From NCBI GenBank assembly GCA_002724185.1, contig PBOB01000021.1:1-64000 (forward strand): a stretch of 64,000 bases of DNA, read 5' to 3'. The notes under the pieces are model-generated. The model did not search any database, was not told where the DNA came from, and saw nothing but the letters and a program-made list of their open reading frames with translations. Shown in pieces: positions 36,314 through 46,170 of this stretch. Position 1 is the stretch's first letter. The number at the start of each line of letters is the position of its first letter. Source of the DNA: Acidiferrobacteraceae bacterium. Lineage in GTDB: Bacteria > Pseudomonadota > Gammaproteobacteria > Arenicellales > UBA868. Both the position numbers and the translations under genes were made by a program.

Positions 36314-36402
36314 TATTCCTCCTGTCCTACAATCAATAATTTTCTTCGTTAATTACTGCAATATATTTATTCAATTTGGCGTGATAGTGTAGCTGACTCG
36401 CG

Positions 36403-37749
36403 TTAGCTCCATGGAAACGGGCTATTTGACACCGGATGTAAATTGCCCTCGATATATCGTGAGAACCGGAACGGCCGCATTAACGTACTTTCTTGCCCGC
36501 AAATTTCTTCTGCCACTAATTTACCGACACCGATCATCTTAAATCCATGGTTTGAATCAGCGACCACATAGCAATTTTCACGAAAAACATCAAAAACTGG
36601 AAAGCTGTCTGGCGTGAATGCACCAATGCCACCAGACGGCTCATCCTTATATTTTGGCATGGTTCCCTCAAACCGCCTTTGGCAGTGGGCCAAAGCAGAT
36701 ACCCACATATGCGCGAACTCAGAACCAACTATAAACTCCGGCGAATTGGGACCGTAGGGATCAACCGCTACCTGATCAGCGTCTGTTTCAACCTTTAATG
36801 GAGCCGCCCCACCTTGTATACCGCCAAAATGAAAATCTGGTTTGTAATAAATACCCCACATCTCTTCGGTAATTAAAGAACCATCTACACAGGAATGCAA
36901 TGGTGCATCAGTATCAACGTGAATGACAGGAGGCATCTCGCCTGCATTTGTACGCTGCAGCATTGGATCTACGCCAAGAGTTCCTTCCTGCAATGACCAG
37001 AAAACCCACATCGGCACATTCTCATGAACTTTTCCATCCACGCCTTTAACTGTAATTAATTTTGGTAAATTGAGCATCTCCCAGACGGCCTTCACCCATG
37101 GTCCAACGCATATAACAACATAATCACACGAAATGATGCCTGTGCTAACCCTAACCCCAGTCACCGAGTTACCGCCGTTATTATCTGTTTCGAACCCCAA
37201 CACCTCCAACCCCGTCATTATTCGGACACCCTGAGCCTCTGCCTTGCTCGCCAGGCCATAAATCATTCGAGTATTATTCGCATACCCACCCTTTTTCTCA
37301 TGCAAAACAGAAGTGATCCCATCTGCCTGCCAATCATGGAAAATACCCTTCATATATTCTGCTGATTCTGGACCACCGTCGATGAAAATAGATTCGTATC
37401 CAATATCACGCTGTTGTTCCGCTATTGAAGCCACGTCTGATCTCATAGACTCCGGACTGATCTGCATATAACCAACTGGGTGATAACTATAGGCTTCGGG
37501 ATCACTTTCCCAAACATCGACGCTGTGAGACATAAGCTCTCGCATTGCCGGCTGGAAATAGTTGTTACGTACAACACCGCATGCAATACCCGATGCACCA
37601 GCGCCTAGTGAACCCTTATCAACAACTAATATATCGTTTCCACTACCTTGCCCAGATGCTTTAAGTTGAAGAGCCAAATGATAAGCAGTGCTTAAACCGT
37701 GAATACCAGCACCGATGATTAGATAGCGGGTACTTGATGGAATAGTCAT
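36403..37749 (-). CDS. FAD-dependent oxidoreductase (DAO family) at the head of the mgs-mgd operon
   Basis: A 448-residue DAO-family protein with FAD motif GAGIHG near residues 13-18 and a C-terminal DSNHGFKMIGVGKL signature. ATG 37749 is chosen over TTG 37755 since the aagag site is 7 bases from it. It is related in style to SoxB, dimethylglycine oxidases and N-methyl-amino-acid oxidases. As first gene of the array it may oxidise a methylated substrate whose product enters the same pathway; the substrate is unknown. Confidence 0.8.
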   Translation of the reverse strand: MTIPSSTRYLIIGAGIHGLSTAYHLALQLKASGQGSGNDILVVDKGSLGAGASGIACGVVRNNYFQPAMRELMSHSVDVWESDPEAYSYHPVGYMQISPESMRSDVASIAEQQRDIGYESIFIDGGPESAEYMKGIFHDWQADGITSVLHEKKGGYANNTRMIYGLASKAEAQGVRIMTGLEVLGFETDNNGGNSVTGVRVSTGIISCDYVVICVGPWVKAVWEMLNLPKLITVKGVDGKVHENVPMWVFWSLQEGTLGVDPMLQRTNAGEMPPVIHVDTDAPLHSCVDGSLITEEMWGIYYKPDFHFGGIQGGAAPLKVETDADQVAVDPYGPNSPEFIVGSEFAHMWVSALAHCQRRFEGTMPKYKDEPSGGIGAFTPDSFPVFDVFRENCYVVADSNHGFKMIGVGKLVAEEICGQESTLMRPFRFSRYIEGNLHPVSNSPFPWS

Positions 37750-38065
37750 CGACAAACTCTTAAAGGTCGAAACATCCTAAAGTTCATAATGGCCTCCTGG
37801 ACTGCCCTAAAATAGCAATATAACGCTCCAACCTCTTATAGTCCATTTATAGTCCGATAAATTCAAGCGGTACAAACGGAGAAAAGACACATTAGCCTGC
37901 TCCATTTCAGACTGTCAAGAAAAACTACTTTTATACAACATAATATCGATACATTGTGTTAGATTGTCTGTGTACCAAAAATATACCTTTTATGGCTTAC
38001 ATTTGAGGCTATCTGCATAATAGTGAGGGCAGAACTATTGTAAACGTTCGTTTCCTAGATTGACG
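37750..38065. promoter_or_regulatory. divergent intergenic region with two TTATAGTCC repeats
   Basis: About 316 bases between the minus-strand array and the divergent GntR gene. TTATAGTCC occurs twice, at 37836-37844 and 37847-37855, a direct repeat with an 11-base period (one helical turn). Other AT-rich stretches fit promoters on both strands. The repeat is a candidate GntR operator. Confidence 0.5.
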
Positions 38066-38761
38066 ATGAAATTACCAGAACCAACAACAGTAAGGGGGTC
38101 AGCGGGGATTACCGCTGAACTTCGGCGTGCGATTTTGGGCGGTGACTACGCATTCAATGAGAGATTGCCAAGCGAGCGTTACCTCGCTGAACACTTTGGC
38201 GCATCTCGGGGCACAGTACGTGAAGCATTAAAACGATTGGCGGCAATGAGCATGGTCAGTCGTAAGGTTGGCAGCGGGACTTTTGTCATCTACGACAAAA
38301 GCTCCAATCAAGATATGATAGCCGAAGCAACTAGCCCGCTAGAACTAATAGACGCACGACTTGGTATTGAGACACAAATGGTGCGATTAGCAGTTGCTAA
38401 TGCAACGCTTGTAGATATCGACCGATTGGAGCTAGCTCTAGATAACGTCGAAAATACCGACAATGAAGCTTCTACTTTTACCTCGGCAGACATGAAGTTC
38501 CATCTCGCACTAGCGGAATGTACTAGAAACCGATTAATCGTTTGGCTATATCAGTTGGTGAACGAAACCCGAGGTCATGCACAATGGAGCGCAATGAAAG
38601 ACAAAATTCTAACTCCGCAACGAATCGACGAATACAACAGTCACCACCGGGAACTCTTTATATCCATTGCGACTCGCAATCTTAATCGAGCAGTCCAAAC
38701 AATAGAGCTGCATCTGGAGCGTGCTCGAACAGATCTCGTGGGAGCGGTAAACAACCGCTAA
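38066..38761 (+). CDS. GntR-family (FadR/FCD) transcriptional regulator
   Basis: A 231-residue regulator, ATG 38066 preferred over TTG 38060. An N-terminal winged helix (RLPSERYLAEHFGASRGTVREALKRL) and a C-terminal FCD ligand domain with conserved histidines (FHLALAECTRN, NSHHRELFISI) are visible. Divergent orientation from the FAD oxidoreductase/mgs/mgd array suggests it controls that array and itself. The ligand would be a pathway intermediate, unproven. Confidence 0.87.
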   Translation: MKLPEPTTVRGSAGITAELRRAILGGDYAFNERLPSERYLAEHFGASRGTVREALKRLAAMSMVSRKVGSGTFVIYDKSSNQDMIAEATSPLELIDARLGIETQMVRLAVANATLVDIDRLELALDNVENTDNEASTFTSADMKFHLALAECTRNRLIVWLYQLVNETRGHAQWSAMKDKILTPQRIDEYNSHHRELFISIATRNLNRAVQTIELHLERARTDLVGAVNNR

Positions 38762-38773
38762 ATTTACACTAAT

Positions 38774-39325
38774 TTACTTGTGGCGATGTCGTATTTCGCA
38801 GCTTTCCCAATCAAGTCTGAACCCCAAAATTCTAACATCAGATGGCATTCTGCGATTAAAAAGACTGTTATGCCAATACGTCACTTGGTAAGCTGGCTCA
38901 TGAGCATGTAATTCTCGAACCGAACAACGACATCGGTAAAATGCTGAAAATTGAAAGAAATCTAATACACAATCACCCCGCGCTTTGAGAGTGGTTGGTA
39001 ACAACATCGACGCTTGAAACAGCGCTGTGATTTCATCGGAAAACTCATGCGGATGCTGATAATATCCAGCTGACAAGAACTTTATAGCAGCCTCATATCT
39101 AACAGACGGATCTTGTGTTCTAAAAAATATGTGTCTTAGCTGAGCTGCATCGTAACGCGCATCCTTTCTAACTATAAGCACAGTGATCTGATTGGTGGAA
39201 TTCCCATCGTCGTCTAAAAAAAGCGTTGGCTGCATCCCAGAAGAAGGTTTGCCTCCTGTCTCCCGCATTGCAATTTGGCGTATCCGACACTGCCATCCCA
39301 GAAAATCCTGCTGAATATCATTCAT
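38774..39325 (-). CDS. conserved uncharacterised protein
   Basis: A protein of about 183 residues from ATG 39325 (a GTG at 39340 would add five). It opens MNDIQQDFLGWQCRIRQIAMRE and holds scattered Cys and Trp (for example YRCRCSVRELHA, YWHNSLFN), but no known motif. The opening resembles an uncharacterised family that I believe occurs in Rhodobacterales, a recollection without search. It converges with the GntR gene, with 12 bases between stops. Confidence 0.65.
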   Translation of the reverse strand: MNDIQQDFLGWQCRIRQIAMRETGGKPSSGMQPTLFLDDDGNSTNQITVLIVRKDARYDAAQLRHIFFRTQDPSVRYEAAIKFLSAGYYQHPHEFSDEITALFQASMLLPTTLKARGDCVLDFFQFSAFYRCRCSVRELHAHEPAYQVTYWHNSLFNRRMPSDVRILGFRLDWESCEIRHRHK

Positions 39326-39534
39326 CGCCATATCATACACTGACTTATATTATTACTTTTACGGTAGCAATCTATGTAGCAGTGGAAAAGAGATCCGACT
39401 CCGTTCGCTTATGAGTCATTTGAACCACTACTCATTTCACCAATGGTTGTAAATTTATCGTAGATGATGGGACGCAAACAAAGCAGATCAGTTCTGACAT
39501 TAACAGAAAAATTTGGTATTTACATGAAGCTAAG

Positions 39535-40545
39535 TCATTCAAAGTCAATACCTAAATGGAATAAACAGTCGCCACGCTCAACTCTCCCAGGAATCCTTTT
39601 ACACAAAACTATGCCATCAGCATCAAAGCATACATCCGATGGCGTCTCCCACGGCGCCTCTGGCGTATAAATACGAGCAGCTAGATCACCTTTTCTGACC
39701 TCGGCGCCAAGATCTACTATAGGCTCGAACAATCCAACATTGCGGGCATAGGCAAAATAATCAAAATTAGGCGCATGCAGTAGTCTTGTAATTTGCGTAG
39801 AAGCCGGAACAATTGGATCCTTTAGAACACCAACATGGTGTAATACGCGACCAACTCCATTGAAACATATTTCAAGGCAGTCACGCGATACTGTCCCGCT
39901 ACCTCCCATTTCTGTAGACAACATAATGGTATTTCGGCGCGCGGCGCCATCGTTCGTGCTGCCACCACCTGCATGCCCTCCCGGAAATATAAAGCCATGC
40001 GGAGCTCCAAATACTTTCATTAATTCTTTAATTCGTAAAGTGCGTTGTTGATCCTCCTCAAAGCCCGCAACAGCGCTAGGCAAATAATGCAAAGAAGAAC
40101 CACCACTATGTAGGTCAAGCGCATAGTCAGCTATCTCCAACAATACTGTTTCAATGTAGTGCGCTATCATCATAGTCGGCGAACCATTAGAGTCGCCAGG
40201 ATAAACACGATTCAGATTCAACTCATCAATTGGCGAAGTTCGTAGCCCCGCTAATGCTGCGGGATAATTCGCCATCGGCAACAAAATTAATCGGCCAGAC
40301 ACATCTTTTGGCTCAATCATCTGAGCTAGCTTCGTGATAGTAACCTGCCCCTCGTATTCATCACCGTGAGTTCCAGCCATTACCAACACAGTTGGACCGT
40401 CGCCATTTACAATACATACAACAGGTATAGGTAACCATCCATAGGCTGATCGATGTACCGAGTGCGGTAATCTAATGAAATCACAGTGTTTTCCTTGTTT
40501 GCCAAAATCAAATGGCGTTATTAGCTTAGTCGGTGAATTATTCAT
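39535..40545 (-). CDS. DoeB-like succinylglutamate desuccinylase/aspartoacylase family deacylase
   Basis: A 336-residue zinc carboxypeptidase-fold deacylase. Zinc ligands His60 and Glu63 (GTHGDE) and His146 (DLHSGG) are present, with NLNRVYPGD between. It resembles DoeB/EutE, which removes acetyl from N-alpha-acetyl-diaminobutyrate in ectoine breakdown. No doeA or eutBC is adjacent. Together with the neighbouring MFS transporter it may process an imported N-acyl compound. Other N-acyl amino-acid substrates are equally possible. Confidence 0.8.
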   Translation of the reverse strand: MNNSPTKLITPFDFGKQGKHCDFIRLPHSVHRSAYGWLPIPVVCIVNGDGPTVLVMAGTHGDEYEGQVTITKLAQMIEPKDVSGRLILLPMANYPAALAGLRTSPIDELNLNRVYPGDSNGSPTMMIAHYIETVLLEIADYALDLHSGGSSLHYLPSAVAGFEEDQQRTLRIKELMKVFGAPHGFIFPGGHAGGGSTNDGAARRNTIMLSTEMGGSGTVSRDCLEICFNGVGRVLHHVGVLKDPIVPASTQITRLLHAPNFDYFAYARNVGLFEPIVDLGAEVRKGDLAARIYTPEAPWETPSDVCFDADGIVLCKRIPGRVERGDCLFHLGIDFE

Positions 40546-40575
40546 TGTGAAATTAACCTATCTTGAGGTGAGGAT

Positions 40576-41781
40576 TTACATTTTGGTAGAAACAAAGGAT
40601 TCTGCCATTCCATTTTTGTGAAACAAAAATAACACAAAAGCTGCAATTAGAACTACCACAGCACCCAGATGGAATACTTGACTGTAATTCATTGTTGTTA
40701 GCAATGCACCTGCTGTTAATGGCCCGACTACTTTCCCAGCATTACGAACAGCTCCAAGCAACCCCATGCCTACACCCAAATAATTGGGATTTACCCTATC
40801 AGCAACAAATGCCACTGTGGAAGGAAAAATTAAGCCTTGTCCAAGGCCAAGAAGACTCGCTACAAGCAGCAACGCCGTTTCGCTATCAGCATATGGCAAG
40901 CTAATTAATCCGACGATAAGTATACCGTAACCGATCTGTACAGATCTGAGATAACCTATATGATCGCCAAGACGGCCGCCCATAGGTCGCGTCACTAGAT
41001 GCAATAACTCCTGCACGGTAAAAAATAGGCCTACTATGATCAGATTGAACCCTGCTACCTGCAGTGCGTATAGAGGTAAGAACACCTTGATTGAATATGT
41101 CATAAAATAAACTACCAGTTCCATGCTTCCCGCTAACCATATCCCTCTATTGAATACCACAGTACCAATCCATACTTTCCATATACGACGGATTGACTGT
41201 AACTTAACTGACTTGTACTTAGTTACCAAATTGGTTGAGTCCATCATACAAACAGGCAAGAAAGCGGCACAGCTAATAAGCCCGATAAGCGTAAATATGG
41301 TAGATGGATCCAACCGCGTCAGAAGCCATGAACCGATGAGAGGAGCTAATAGGTAGCTTCCGCTTCTTGCCATTCCAAACCACCCTAAACGCTCTGCTCT
41401 CGTAATAGGCGTCATCTCCGCTACTAGAGCCAAAGTTACGGGTCCAAAAATAGCGGTGGCTAATCCATGAAAAAGTCGGATCACCAAAAGCCCCGTCGCA
41501 CTATCGACAAATGAATAAAGAAATGGGACACCCGAAAAAAAAGCAAGGCCAATAAATAACCAAATTGTCCTCCCAGATCGATCAGATAACCATCCAAATA
41601 TTGGTTTTAACACAATGCCGGTGATTGTAGATGCGGAGACAATGGCGCCAACCAACAGCTCCCCAGCGCCCAAGGACGCTGCGAATAGAGGCATCAATGG
41701 AGATTTACCTACTTGATAACCGGTCCGTGCGATCAGATCCGCTGACATTATTCGCCATAAGTCAACTGGTGCTCCATTCAT
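40576..41781 (-). CDS. MFS transporter
   Basis: A 401-residue protein with twelve hydrophobic segments. The Major Facilitator loop motif GWLSDRSGRTIWLF lies between helices 2 and 3 near residue 62 and a related GGRLGDHIGYL follows later. It stands 30 bases upstream of the deacylase gene and 10 bases from the BNR gene, so the three are probably co-transcribed. The substrate is not predictable. Confidence 0.87.
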   Translation of the reverse strand: MNGAPVDLWRIMSADLIARTGYQVGKSPLMPLFAASLGAGELLVGAIVSASTITGIVLKPIFGWLSDRSGRTIWLFIGLAFFSGVPFLYSFVDSATGLLVIRLFHGLATAIFGPVTLALVAEMTPITRAERLGWFGMARSGSYLLAPLIGSWLLTRLDPSTIFTLIGLISCAAFLPVCMMDSTNLVTKYKSVKLQSIRRIWKVWIGTVVFNRGIWLAGSMELVVYFMTYSIKVFLPLYALQVAGFNLIIVGLFFTVQELLHLVTRPMGGRLGDHIGYLRSVQIGYGILIVGLISLPYADSETALLLVASLLGLGQGLIFPSTVAFVADRVNPNYLGVGMGLLGAVRNAGKVVGPLTAGALLTTMNYSQVFHLGAVVVLIAAFVLFLFHKNGMAESFVSTKM

Positions 41782-41791
41782 GCCATCAGAT

Positions 41792-44700
41792 TTAATCAGT
41801 TCCGATTAGGGAGATCCCAAAACTTATGACCTTTTCATTTAATAGCCTGACAGGACCATTAATAATCTCCTGTAATTTTCTCAGTTCATTATCAACTTGA
41901 GCAATAACCTGACTCGAGACCTCATTGGTTTGAGCCGGGGGAGCTGTATCGGACATAGTCACAGACCACATAAGCTCGCCCAGCGTATCCTCAAGACCGG
42001 CTGGCCGACGTAGAACATCTCTAGGGCTCTCTCGATATCGATCGACAAGAGTTCCTTCAAGCGTCTCCATTGCCTCAACAATAACATCAATGCTCGCTTC
42101 AAATTCTGCTGAAGATTGTGAATATAACTTTTCACGAAGCATTCCTAGCTGGATTTTCATACGGCGAATATTATCAACGGCAATCCTCAATTCCGATTTC
42201 TTATTGTGCAATCGCTGCAACAATAGGAATTGCTCATCAAGATCTGATTGGCTAGCAGCTACTCGGGGATCTTTGAGAACTAATAATGGTTCCGAATATG
42301 TCTTGTCGCCAAGTGTTAGCCGCACCGTGTATTGCCCAGGAGGCACGCAGGGCCCTCTCGCATCAGAAGTTTTTGCAAAAGGCTCATAATCTTTGGTATC
42401 CAGAGTTGGATCAAGTGGTTTAATTCCGGGGTAACATAAATCCCATACAAACCTATTGAGCCCAAGCTTAGTTGTGAGTCGTTGCTTTGGTTTGTCATAT
42501 TTCGCGCTACTAAAATGAGCAATTACCCCACCTTTATCGTCATATATATCCAACTCTAGATCGTATTTAGAATTTTCTCCCAACCAATAATAGACAATAG
42601 CACCTGCTGGCGGATTTTCTCCAACATCTAGATGATTTCGGACACTTCCTCCATCTGGAAGTTGGTGGCGGTACGTAGCGCCAGCGAGACCAAAAGCAGG
42701 GCTATAATCTTTTCCGTCGCCATCGAATACCCCTGCTGCCCACTGCAATTTTAGGCGATAGGTAGGACGAGGTGGAAAAAGCAATAGATCATTTTTGTGT
42801 CCGTGCTCGACCGCCATACTACGCAGAGGTGTTATATCGTCTAATATCCAAAAAGATCTTCCATGAGTCGCCACAACAAGATCCGAATCCTTTATCTTGA
42901 TGTCATAGACGGGAACAACAGGAAATCCTCCACCCATACGAGTCCAATTCTCTCCGTCATTGACAGAGTAAAATACTCCCGTCTCAGTACCAACAAACAA
43001 CAGGCCTGCCTGCACGAGATCAGATCTTATAACTCTTGTAATCTCACCGGCAGGAAGATCTCCATTTATACAGTTCCAAGTGCTGCCTCCATCTCGGGTA
43101 CAGTATAGATAGGGTTCATAGTCATCTAACTTGTAACGCGTCGCCGATAGATAAACAGTGTTTGGGTCATGCACCGAAATTTCAACCGCGCCAATATACG
43201 ACAACTCGGGTAGAGTGTCAGGCGTTACTAACTGCCAGTGCTTTCCGTCATCTTGGCTAATATGTAGAAGTCCATCGTCAGTCCCAGCCCACAGTTGACC
43301 ACGGCGATGTGGCGATTCTGCAAACGTAGACAAAGTCGCATATTGCTCAGCACCAGCACTATCAATTGTTAGTGGACCCCCTGACAAACCGAGCTGCTCT
43401 TGATTGTTTTGACTTAGATCTGGACTTATTTGCTCCCAGCTGTGGCCTTCATTTCGGCTACGAAAAAGGTGATTACCCCCTGCATAGATTGTACTGATAT
43501 CGTGTGGCGAAAAAGCAATCGGGAACGTCCAAGCAAAACGATATCGCAATTCTCTTGGCGCAAGACCAGTTGACTCCTCCGGCCAAACATTGATTAATTG
43601 TATCTGACGCGTACTATGGTCATATCGTTGCAGAGCCCCATTACCTCCTGGTGACGAGCCAACTGCACCACTATACACAATATCTGGATTAGAAGGATGA
43701 ACAGCGATAAAACCGCTCTCGCCGGTACCGGGCAAAGTGCAATCACTCATTGTGATAACCCCCCACTCCGTGGCGCTCGGCACACTGATTGATGTATTGT
43801 CTTGTTGGGTGCCATATACCCGATACGGGAACTGATTATCAACGTCAAGACGATAAAACTGGGCCGTCATCTGATTGTATATAGTTGACCACGTTTTCCC
43901 ACCATTAAAACTAACATTTGCACCACCGTCATTTCCCTGAACCATGCGTTGATTGTTCTTTGAATCGATCCAAAGGTCGTGATTATCCCCATGCGGAGTA
44001 GTTACCTCATGAAACACACTTCCACCATCAGTAGACTTCCACATTTGGAAGTTTGTTACATAGACGGTGTCAGAATGCGCGGGATCCGCAAATACATGAG
44101 TGTAATACCACGGCCGATGCAACAAATCTATATTAGGTGAAATCAAAGACCACGTCTTACCATAATTTTCTGAGCGATATAAGCCAGAGTTTTTTGCTTC
44201 GACCAACGCCCAAACACGACCTCTTTTTGCAGGTGATATAGCTACACCGATCTTCCCTTTCGTTCCGGTTGCAAATCCTGCGTTCACGCTAACGTCTTCC
44301 CAAGAATCTCCACCGTCCATGGAACGAAATAATGCACTGCCCTCGCCACCACTAGAAAGATTCCAGAAATTTCTGCTAGCTTCCCATATCGACGCAAAAA
44401 TAATTCGAGGATTATTCGTATCTATAGAAAGGTCAACTGCACCAGCTCGCGGACTTTGATGCAATACTAATTCCCAATTCTCACCGCCATCGGTAGTTCT
44501 ATATACACCTCGCTCTAGATTTTCCCCAAACGCATGTCCCAATGCTGCTACATATACAATGTCGCAATTTTCTGGATGGATACGAATCTCTCCAATATGT
44601 CGAGTTTCTTTAAGGCCCACATTTGTCCAACTTTCACCGCCATCGGTGGATTTATAAATACCATCACCGAAAGAAACGTCAACTCGAATCGTTGTCTCAC

Positions 44701-44986
44701 CAGTACCTGCATAAATCACATTGGGATCACTGTCAGATACAGCAAGCGCACCAATCGTGGCACTTGACAAATAACCATCAGAGATACATTCCCAGTAGGT
44801 ACCACCATCGGTCGTTTTCCAGATGCCCCCGGCGCAAGCACCAAAATAGAATGTCATAAGCTCCACTGGATCACCGGCAACTGCAACAACCCGACCCCCT
44901 CGAGGTGGTCCGATGCACCGCCATTTAAAGCCATCAGAGACCAAATCTTGCTGTATACTGATAGAATTTCCCATCCTAAACCTCAT
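41792..44986 (-). CDS. large BNR/VPS10-type beta-propeller protein
   Basis: A 1064-residue protein dominated by Asp-box repeats (S/T-x-D-G-G-x-x-W): STDGGESWT, TTDGGENWE, SMDGGDSWED, TRDGGSTWN and SVNDGENWT among others. These build two sialidase/sortilin-like propellers over residues about 20-720; a C-terminal region (to 1064) resembles that of secreted exo-alpha-sialidase-like and VPS10 proteins. No signal peptide is visible, which is odd, as relatives are usually secreted. It lies in an operon with an MFS transporter and a deacylase. Confidence 0.72.
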   Translation of the reverse strand: MRFRMGNSISIQQDLVSDGFKWRCIGPPRGGRVVAVAGDPVELMTFYFGACAGGIWKTTDGGTYWECISDGYLSSATIGALAVSDSDPNVIYAGTGETTIRVDVSFGDGIYKSTDGGESWTNVGLKETRHIGEIRIHPENCDIVYVAALGHAFGENLERGVYRTTDGGENWELVLHQSPRAGAVDLSIDTNNPRIIFASIWEASRNFWNLSSGGEGSALFRSMDGGDSWEDVSVNAGFATGTKGKIGVAISPAKRGRVWALVEAKNSGLYRSENYGKTWSLISPNIDLLHRPWYYTHVFADPAHSDTVYVTNFQMWKSTDGGSVFHEVTTPHGDNHDLWIDSKNNQRMVQGNDGGANVSFNGGKTWSTIYNQMTAQFYRLDVDNQFPYRVYGTQQDNTSISVPSATEWGVITMSDCTLPGTGESGFIAVHPSNPDIVYSGAVGSSPGGNGALQRYDHSTRQIQLINVWPEESTGLAPRELRYRFAWTFPIAFSPHDISTIYAGGNHLFRSRNEGHSWEQISPDLSQNNQEQLGLSGGPLTIDSAGAEQYATLSTFAESPHRRGQLWAGTDDGLLHISQDDGKHWQLVTPDTLPELSYIGAVEISVHDPNTVYLSATRYKLDDYEPYLYCTRDGGSTWNCINGDLPAGEITRVIRSDLVQAGLLFVGTETGVFYSVNDGENWTRMGGGFPVVPVYDIKIKDSDLVVATHGRSFWILDDITPLRSMAVEHGHKNDLLLFPPRPTYRLKLQWAAGVFDGDGKDYSPAFGLAGATYRHQLPDGGSVRNHLDVGENPPAGAIVYYWLGENSKYDLELDIYDDKGGVIAHFSSAKYDKPKQRLTTKLGLNRFVWDLCYPGIKPLDPTLDTKDYEPFAKTSDARGPCVPPGQYTVRLTLGDKTYSEPLLVLKDPRVAASQSDLDEQFLLLQRLHNKKSELRIAVDNIRRMKIQLGMLREKLYSQSSAEFEASIDVIVEAMETLEGTLVDRYRESPRDVLRRPAGLEDTLGELMWSVTMSDTAPPAQTNEVSSQVIAQVDNELRKLQEIINGPVRLLNEKVISFGISLIGTD

Positions 44987-45139
44987 TTCTTTCTAGTTGA
45001 ATCGACGACACCAAACTCAAACAGACTGGCCTGACTGAAGTACGATATCCTACCAACAAAACAAAAGCCAGCTTTCTTCCATTGACAGAATCAACTTCAG
45101 GCGGTTCCAATTAGCCCGATTCTTGGAACGGTTACAGCC

Positions 45140-46162
45140 ATGCCAACAAATTCGAACGCTAATATTGTGTTGTCGGTGAAAAACATTGTTACACAGTTTA
45201 ATACTGTGGATGGGAAGGTGCATGCCGTAAATGGTGTTAGTTTTGACGTACGGCAAGGAGAATTGCTGGGTGTTGTTGGTGAAAGTGGGTGTGGTAAAAG
45301 CGTAACGATGATGTCGCTGGTTAAGTTGCTACCCATGCCACCAGGCGAAATATCAGAGGGCTCTGCGATATTTGAAGGTCAGGATTTAATTCAAACCAGT
45401 ATCAACGACCTCCAAAAAATACGAGGCAGCGAAATTGGATTCATATTTCAGGATCCAATGACCTCACTTAACCCGGTTTTAACCATCGGTTATCAGCTAA
45501 TTGAACCGCTTAGACTTCATAAGAATTTGTCGAAATCCGCTGCTCGCACGCGCGCTATCGAACTGCTGGAGCTGGTTGGTATACCAATGGCAAGTAGTAG
45601 GCTTGGCGACTATCCACATCAATTCTCCGGCGGAATGCGGCAAAGAGTAATGATTGCAATGGCTCTTTCATGCGATCCAAAACTCTTAATTGCTGATGAG
45701 CCCACCACAGCTCTTGATGTGACTATGCAGGCGCAGATTCTTGATCTTGTCAGATCACTTCGAAACGAATTGGGCATGGCTATAATATGGGTAACACATG
45801 ACCTGGGCGTTGTAGCTAATCTTGCTGACCGAGTTATGGTCATGTATAGCGGCTTTATCGTAGAGAGAGCAGATGTGACGAAGTTATACAGCAAGCCAAA
45901 ACATCCCTATACATATGCACTACTAAAGACGCTACCCGATATGGAGGGTGACCGCTCACACCGATTAGAATCAATTGAGGGCCAGCCTCCCGATCAGCTC
46001 AAGCCAACAACTTCATGCCCTTTCGCGCCACGATGTGAATACGCTTTTGACCGCTGTACACATGAAAATCCTCAATTAGAACTAATTGCAGAAAATCATG
46101 AAGTGGCATGCTGGTGGGATATGGAAAGACATTCACCACGACCAAGTACAAGCTCGATATAG
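45140..46162 (+). CDS. oligopeptide/dipeptide ABC transporter ATPase (DppD/OppD type)
   Basis: A 340-residue ATPase: Walker A GESGCGKS at 47-54, signature FSGGMRQR, Walker B LLIADEPTTALD. The C-terminal oligopeptide-family tail with clustered cysteines (CPFAPRCEYAFDRC) is present. It opens a five-gene importer operon with the ATPases first and is followed without gap by the second ATPase. Confidence 0.9.
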   Translation: MPTNSNANIVLSVKNIVTQFNTVDGKVHAVNGVSFDVRQGELLGVVGESGCGKSVTMMSLVKLLPMPPGEISEGSAIFEGQDLIQTSINDLQKIRGSEIGFIFQDPMTSLNPVLTIGYQLIEPLRLHKNLSKSAARTRAIELLELVGIPMASSRLGDYPHQFSGGMRQRVMIAMALSCDPKLLIADEPTTALDVTMQAQILDLVRSLRNELGMAIIWVTHDLGVVANLADRVMVMYSGFIVERADVTKLYSKPKHPYTYALLKTLPDMEGDRSHRLESIEGQPPDQLKPTTSCPFAPRCEYAFDRCTHENPQLELIAENHEVACWWDMERHSPRPSTSSI

Positions 46163-46170
46163 CACTGCGT

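Noticed and set aside
46108-46170. Upstream ATG of the second importer ATPase
   Set aside because: It overlaps the preceding ATPase by 55 bases and adds 21 residues unlike DppF proteins.
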